A stretch of 64,000 nt of DNA from positions 62,001 through 126,000 of the forward strand of contig NZ_JAHBDK010000014.1 in NCBI RefSeq assembly GCF_019956415.1, in the 5' to 3' direction. This DNA is from Pseudomonas sp. GL-B-19. Its GTDB lineage: Bacteria > Pseudomonadota > Gammaproteobacteria > Pseudomonadales > Pseudomonadaceae. The notes beneath the pieces were generated by a model, which ran no database searches, had not been told where the DNA came from, and saw only the letters and a program-made list of their open reading frames with translations. This document shows, piece by piece, positions 61,429-64,000 of this stretch; positions within the stretch are counted from its first letter, which is position 1; the number at the start of each line of letters is the position of its first letter. A program made the translations under genes and the position numbers.

Positions 61429-61518
61429 TGTAGGAGCCGGCTTGCTGGCGATGGCGGTCTGACATTCAACGTCGATGTTGACAGTCAGATTGCCATCGCC
61501 AGCAAGCCGGCTCCTACA
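61429..61518. repeat. REPIN between gtsD and oprB
   Basis: Arms TGTAGGAGCCGGCTTGC inverted exactly; the spacer carries TGACATTCAACGTCGATGTTGACAGTCA, itself nearly self-complementary (positions 61462-61489). Confidence 0.9.
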
Positions 61519-61584
61519 GGGGGAAATCCGCGGCGGGTGGCCTGTTATCCGTCGCACCTGATGTCACCGCGTTAGAAAAAAGTT

Positions 61585-61597
61585 AATAACAATAAAA
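61585..61597 (+). promoter_or_regulatory. Hfq/Crc-type motif upstream of oprB
   Basis: AATAACAATAAAA includes AATAACAA, fitting AAnAAnAA, just before the ACGAGGAAG ribosome binding region. Confidence 0.5.
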
Positions 61598-61610
61598 CGA
61601 GGAAGTAGGG

Positions 61611-62957
61611 ATGAAGAAGAACAACAACGCTCAGCTTATCTGCCAGTTGTCAGCAGTTGCAGCAATGATGCTGGCCGGTAGTGTGCATGCAGCTGACGCG
61701 TTCAGCGCCGATTCCGAATGGATGACCGGCGATTGGGGTGGCGAGCGGACCAAGCTGATCGAGCAAGGCATCGACATCAAAATGGACTACGTCGGTGAAG
61801 TCGGCAGCAACCTCCACGGCGGCTTCAACGACAACACAACGGCTCGTTACGCCGACCAGTTTGGCCTGGGGGCAGCGCTGGACCTGGAAAAACTGTTTGG
61901 TTGGGATAACACCCAAGCCAAGGTCCAGTTCACCAACCGTAATGGCGAGAACATCTCCAATGACCGTGTCGGCGACCCGCGTACCGGCACGTTGAGTTCC
62001 TCCCAGGAAGTCTTCGGCCGTGGCCATATGGTCCGTCTGACCCAATTGTGGATCAAGCACCAGTTCCTCGACAATAAACTGGACATCAAAGCCGGTTACT
62101 TCGGCGAAGGCGAAGACTTCAATACCTTCCCATGCGAGTTCCAGAACCTGGCGTTCTGCGGTTCCCAAGTGGGTAACTGGGCCACCAACATCTGGTTCAA
62201 CTGGCCGGTAATGCAGGCTGCGGTCCGCGTGAAGTACAACATCTCGCCTGAGTTCTATGCGCAGATCGGTGCGTACAACCAGAACCCGTCGCAACTGGAA
62301 CACGGTAACGGCTTCAAGCTGAGCGGCAGTGGCACCGCAGGGACCGTGTTGCCCGTCGAACTGGTCTGGTTGCCGAACCCTAACAACCTGCCGGGCGAAT
62401 ACCGTGTCGGTTACTACAAGAGCACGGCCGAGGCCAATGACGTCCTTAAAGACGCCAACGGTACTGATGCGGCAACGACCGGCCAACCCTATCGCGAACA
62501 CAGCAGCAAGCACGGCTACTGGTTCGTTGCACAGCAACAACTCACCAGTCACAACGGTGACAAGTCTCGTGGTCTGAACATTGCGGCCAACGCCACTTTC
62601 CACGACAAGGAAACCAACATCGTCGACAACTACCAGTCGCTGATGTTTGTGTACAAGGGGCCGTTCGATGCGCGTCCAAAAGATGACATGGGCATCGGTT
62701 TCGCCCGTATCCATGTCAACGATGACGTGAAGAAAAACGAAGAAGCGATCAACGCTGCCAACGGTGTCACTGAATACGAAAACCCACTGTTCACGCCTCT
62801 GCAGACCACCGAGTACAACTACGAAATCAACTACGGCTTCCACGTTACCAACTGGCTGACCGTGCGTCCCAACCTGCAATACGTCACTCACCCGGGCGGT
62901 GTGGATGAGGTCGATAACGCGCTGGTGGCCGGCCTGAAAATTCAGTCGGTGTTCTAA
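61611..62957 (+). CDS. oprB: Carbohydrate-selective porin OprB
   Basis: A 448-residue outer-membrane porin for glucose and other sugars. Signal peptide: MKKNNNAQLICQLSAVAAMM to about SVHA, mature from ADAFSADSEW. MTGDWGGERTKLIEQGIDIKM is the OprB family N-terminal block; IKHQFLDNKLDIKAGYFGEGEDF and the final strand VAGLKIQSVF with C-terminal aromatic residue fit a 16-strand barrel. It lies downstream of gtsD, as in other Pseudomonas. Confidence 0.95.
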   Translation: MKKNNNAQLICQLSAVAAMMLAGSVHAADAFSADSEWMTGDWGGERTKLIEQGIDIKMDYVGEVGSNLHGGFNDNTTARYADQFGLGAALDLEKLFGWDNTQAKVQFTNRNGENISNDRVGDPRTGTLSSSQEVFGRGHMVRLTQLWIKHQFLDNKLDIKAGYFGEGEDFNTFPCEFQNLAFCGSQVGNWATNIWFNWPVMQAAVRVKYNISPEFYAQIGAYNQNPSQLEHGNGFKLSGSGTAGTVLPVELVWLPNPNNLPGEYRVGYYKSTAEANDVLKDANGTDAATTGQPYREHSSKHGYWFVAQQQLTSHNGDKSRGLNIAANATFHDKETNIVDNYQSLMFVYKGPFDARPKDDMGIGFARIHVNDDVKKNEEAINAANGVTEYENPLFTPLQTTEYNYEINYGFHVTNWLTVRPNLQYVTHPGGVDEVDNALVAGLKIQSVF

Positions 62958-62995
62958 CGTTGTTGCGATAAGCTCCCCTCTATGTGCGCATATTT

Positions 62996-63025
62996 GCGGA
63001 CAGCCCAGGCTGTCCGCTTTTTTTT
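62996..63025 (+). terminator. Terminator of oprB
   Basis: GCGGACAGCC (62996-63005) and GGCTGTCCGC (63008-63017) form a 10-bp stem, followed by eight Ts. The nominal loop is 2 nt. Confidence 0.88.
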
Positions 63026-63072
63026 GGGGTGGGCGCGCCCCCGGTGACAGATGATTTTCAGGACCGCGGCAC

Positions 63073-63927
63073 ATGCATGAGCATCCGCTACAACGCTTCT
63101 TCAAATCCTTGCGTGAACGTCCGGTGTTTGCGTGGGAGCGCTATCAGAAGCGCGACGTGTTGGTGATCGACCATCCGCTGTGTCAGGCGGTGTTCAGTCG
63201 CCAGGGCGCGCAGTTGCTGCACTTTCAACCAACGGGTCAAAAACCCTGGCTCTGGTGCGCGGCGAAGTGGCCGCAGGTCGGTGCGATTCGTGGCGGCGTG
63301 CCCGTGTGCTGGCCGTGGTACGGCCGTCATCCGAGCGAAAATGCCTGGCCTTCCCATGGTTGGGCACGGTTGATCGACTGGAAGCTGCTCGACAGCAGCC
63401 ATGACGACGATGGCGTGCGATTGCACTGGCAACTCCAGCTGTGCGACTGGCAAGTGGACCTGCATGCCCACCTTGGCGAGCGCATGGATTTGCGCCTGAG
63501 CACCGAGCATCAGGACAGCCTGCCGTGCCAATTGAGTCAGGCGTTGCACGCCTATTGGCGTATCGGTGACGTGGGAGAGGTAGCGCTGTCTGGGCTGGAG
63601 GGCGCGCAGGGTTATGACCACTTGAGCCGCCAGATGTGTCAGCAGGAAGGTGAGTTGCGGGTCGATGGCGGGTGCCAGAGGGTGTTCCAGCACGACGGCG
63701 AATTGCAGCTCAAGGACCACGCCTGGCAGCGTGAGTTATGCATCGATACCGGTGATCAGGCGGACACGGTGGTATGGCATCCAGGCTCGCGGCCATTGTT
63801 GGGTGTGAGCTGGAATGAGATTTCAGAGTTTGTGTGTGTGGAGGCGGCCAGCGGCGGCACCGACAGCCTGAGCCTGGCGCCGGGAGAGAGGGCGCATTTG
63901 AGTTTGCAGGCGCGGGTTGGGATTTAG
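63073..63927 (+). CDS. D-hexose-6-phosphate mutarotase (YeaD type)
   Basis: A 284-residue aldose-1-epimerase-like enzyme that interconverts anomers of glucose 6-phosphate. The blocks GAIRGGVPVCWPWYGRHP, SHGWARLIDWKL, LSQALHAYWRIGDVGEVALSGLEG and VWHPGSRPLLGVSWNEISEFVCVEAA match the YeaD family, including the histidine and glutamate positions used in catalysis. It would feed the proper anomer to glucose-6-phosphate dehydrogenase. It starts at ATG 63073, 48 nt after the oprB terminator; no strong ribosome binding site is evident. Confidence 0.9.
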   Translation: MHEHPLQRFFKSLRERPVFAWERYQKRDVLVIDHPLCQAVFSRQGAQLLHFQPTGQKPWLWCAAKWPQVGAIRGGVPVCWPWYGRHPSENAWPSHGWARLIDWKLLDSSHDDDGVRLHWQLQLCDWQVDLHAHLGERMDLRLSTEHQDSLPCQLSQALHAYWRIGDVGEVALSGLEGAQGYDHLSRQMCQQEGELRVDGGCQRVFQHDGELQLKDHAWQRELCIDTGDQADTVVWHPGSRPLLGVSWNEISEFVCVEAASGGTDSLSLAPGERAHLSLQARVGI

Positions 63928-63953
63928 TTCAAAATTTATGGTGTTGCGGCTGA

Positions 63954-63981
63954 CGCCTTCGCGGGCAAGCCCGCTCCTACA
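63954..63981. repeat. Single REP arm at the window edge
   Basis: The sequence is complementary to TGTAGGAGCGGGCTTGCCCG. No inverted partner is seen before the end of the window, so a second arm may lie beyond it. Confidence 0.75.
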
Positions 63982-64000
63982 TTTGGAATGCATTCCCCTG

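Overview
The window is chromosomal DNA of a Pseudomonas, most likely of the P. fluorescens group. The evidence is GC-rich codon use, an OprD porin very close to P. aeruginosa OprD, the arcDABC arginine deiminase operon, a GcsR-controlled glycine cleavage operon, an Entner-Doudoroff cluster with the Gts glucose transporter, and at least 16 REP/REPIN elements of the type common in that group. No prophage, insertion sequence, CRISPR array, rRNA operon or plasmid function was seen. Nearly everything is core or conserved accessory chromosome, so the most interesting signals are regulatory sites in the gaps rather than unknown proteins.

Layout. 0-3.1 kb: the end of secA, argJ, a glutathione transferase and a MutT-ThiE fusion. 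3.2-6.8 kb (minus): a sensor kinase without a partner regulator, between a cobalamin adenosyltransferase and panE. 7-12 kb: yajQ, mscS, oprD, a HIT protein, slyX and a cold-shock domain fused to membrane helices. 12.6-25.6 kb: a long rightward housekeeping run (ribbon-helix-helix protein, FmdB-like zinc ribbon, aspS, yebC, ruvCAB, ybgC-tolQRAB-pal-cpoB, queE, queC), then tRNA-Lys(TTT) and nadA. 27-28 kb: an RDD membrane protein and a small cold-shock protein.

28.4-36.3 kb (minus) is a glycine/serine catabolism unit: gcvH, gcvP, sdaA and gcvT, with the sigma-54 activator gcsR upstream. A well-spaced -24/-12 promoter and three copies of a GcsR-like operator lie in front of gcvH. 36.5-44.5 kb is the arginine deiminase region: arcD-arcA-arcB-arcC leftward from an Anr-type promoter, with a second, divergent arcD paralogue coupled to an AlkA glycosylase gene.

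44.6-48.3 kb holds a CoA transferase and a chemoreceptor. 48.6-63.9 kb is the glucose region: mgsA and gap leftward; edd, glk, gltR, gtrS, an AGE-family epimerase, gtsABCD, oprB and a hexose-6-phosphate mutarotase rightward. Sugar enters by OprB, is bound by GtsA, imported by GtsBCD, phosphorylated by Glk and sent through Edd. HexR-type boxes sit between gap and edd. The epimerase and gtsA promoters share an identically spaced two-part element, and several of these leaders carry AAnAAnAA motifs of the Hfq/Crc type at the ribosome binding site.

All family assignments come from reading the translated sequence; no database search was run. Start codons that differ from the longest open frame are explained in each entry.
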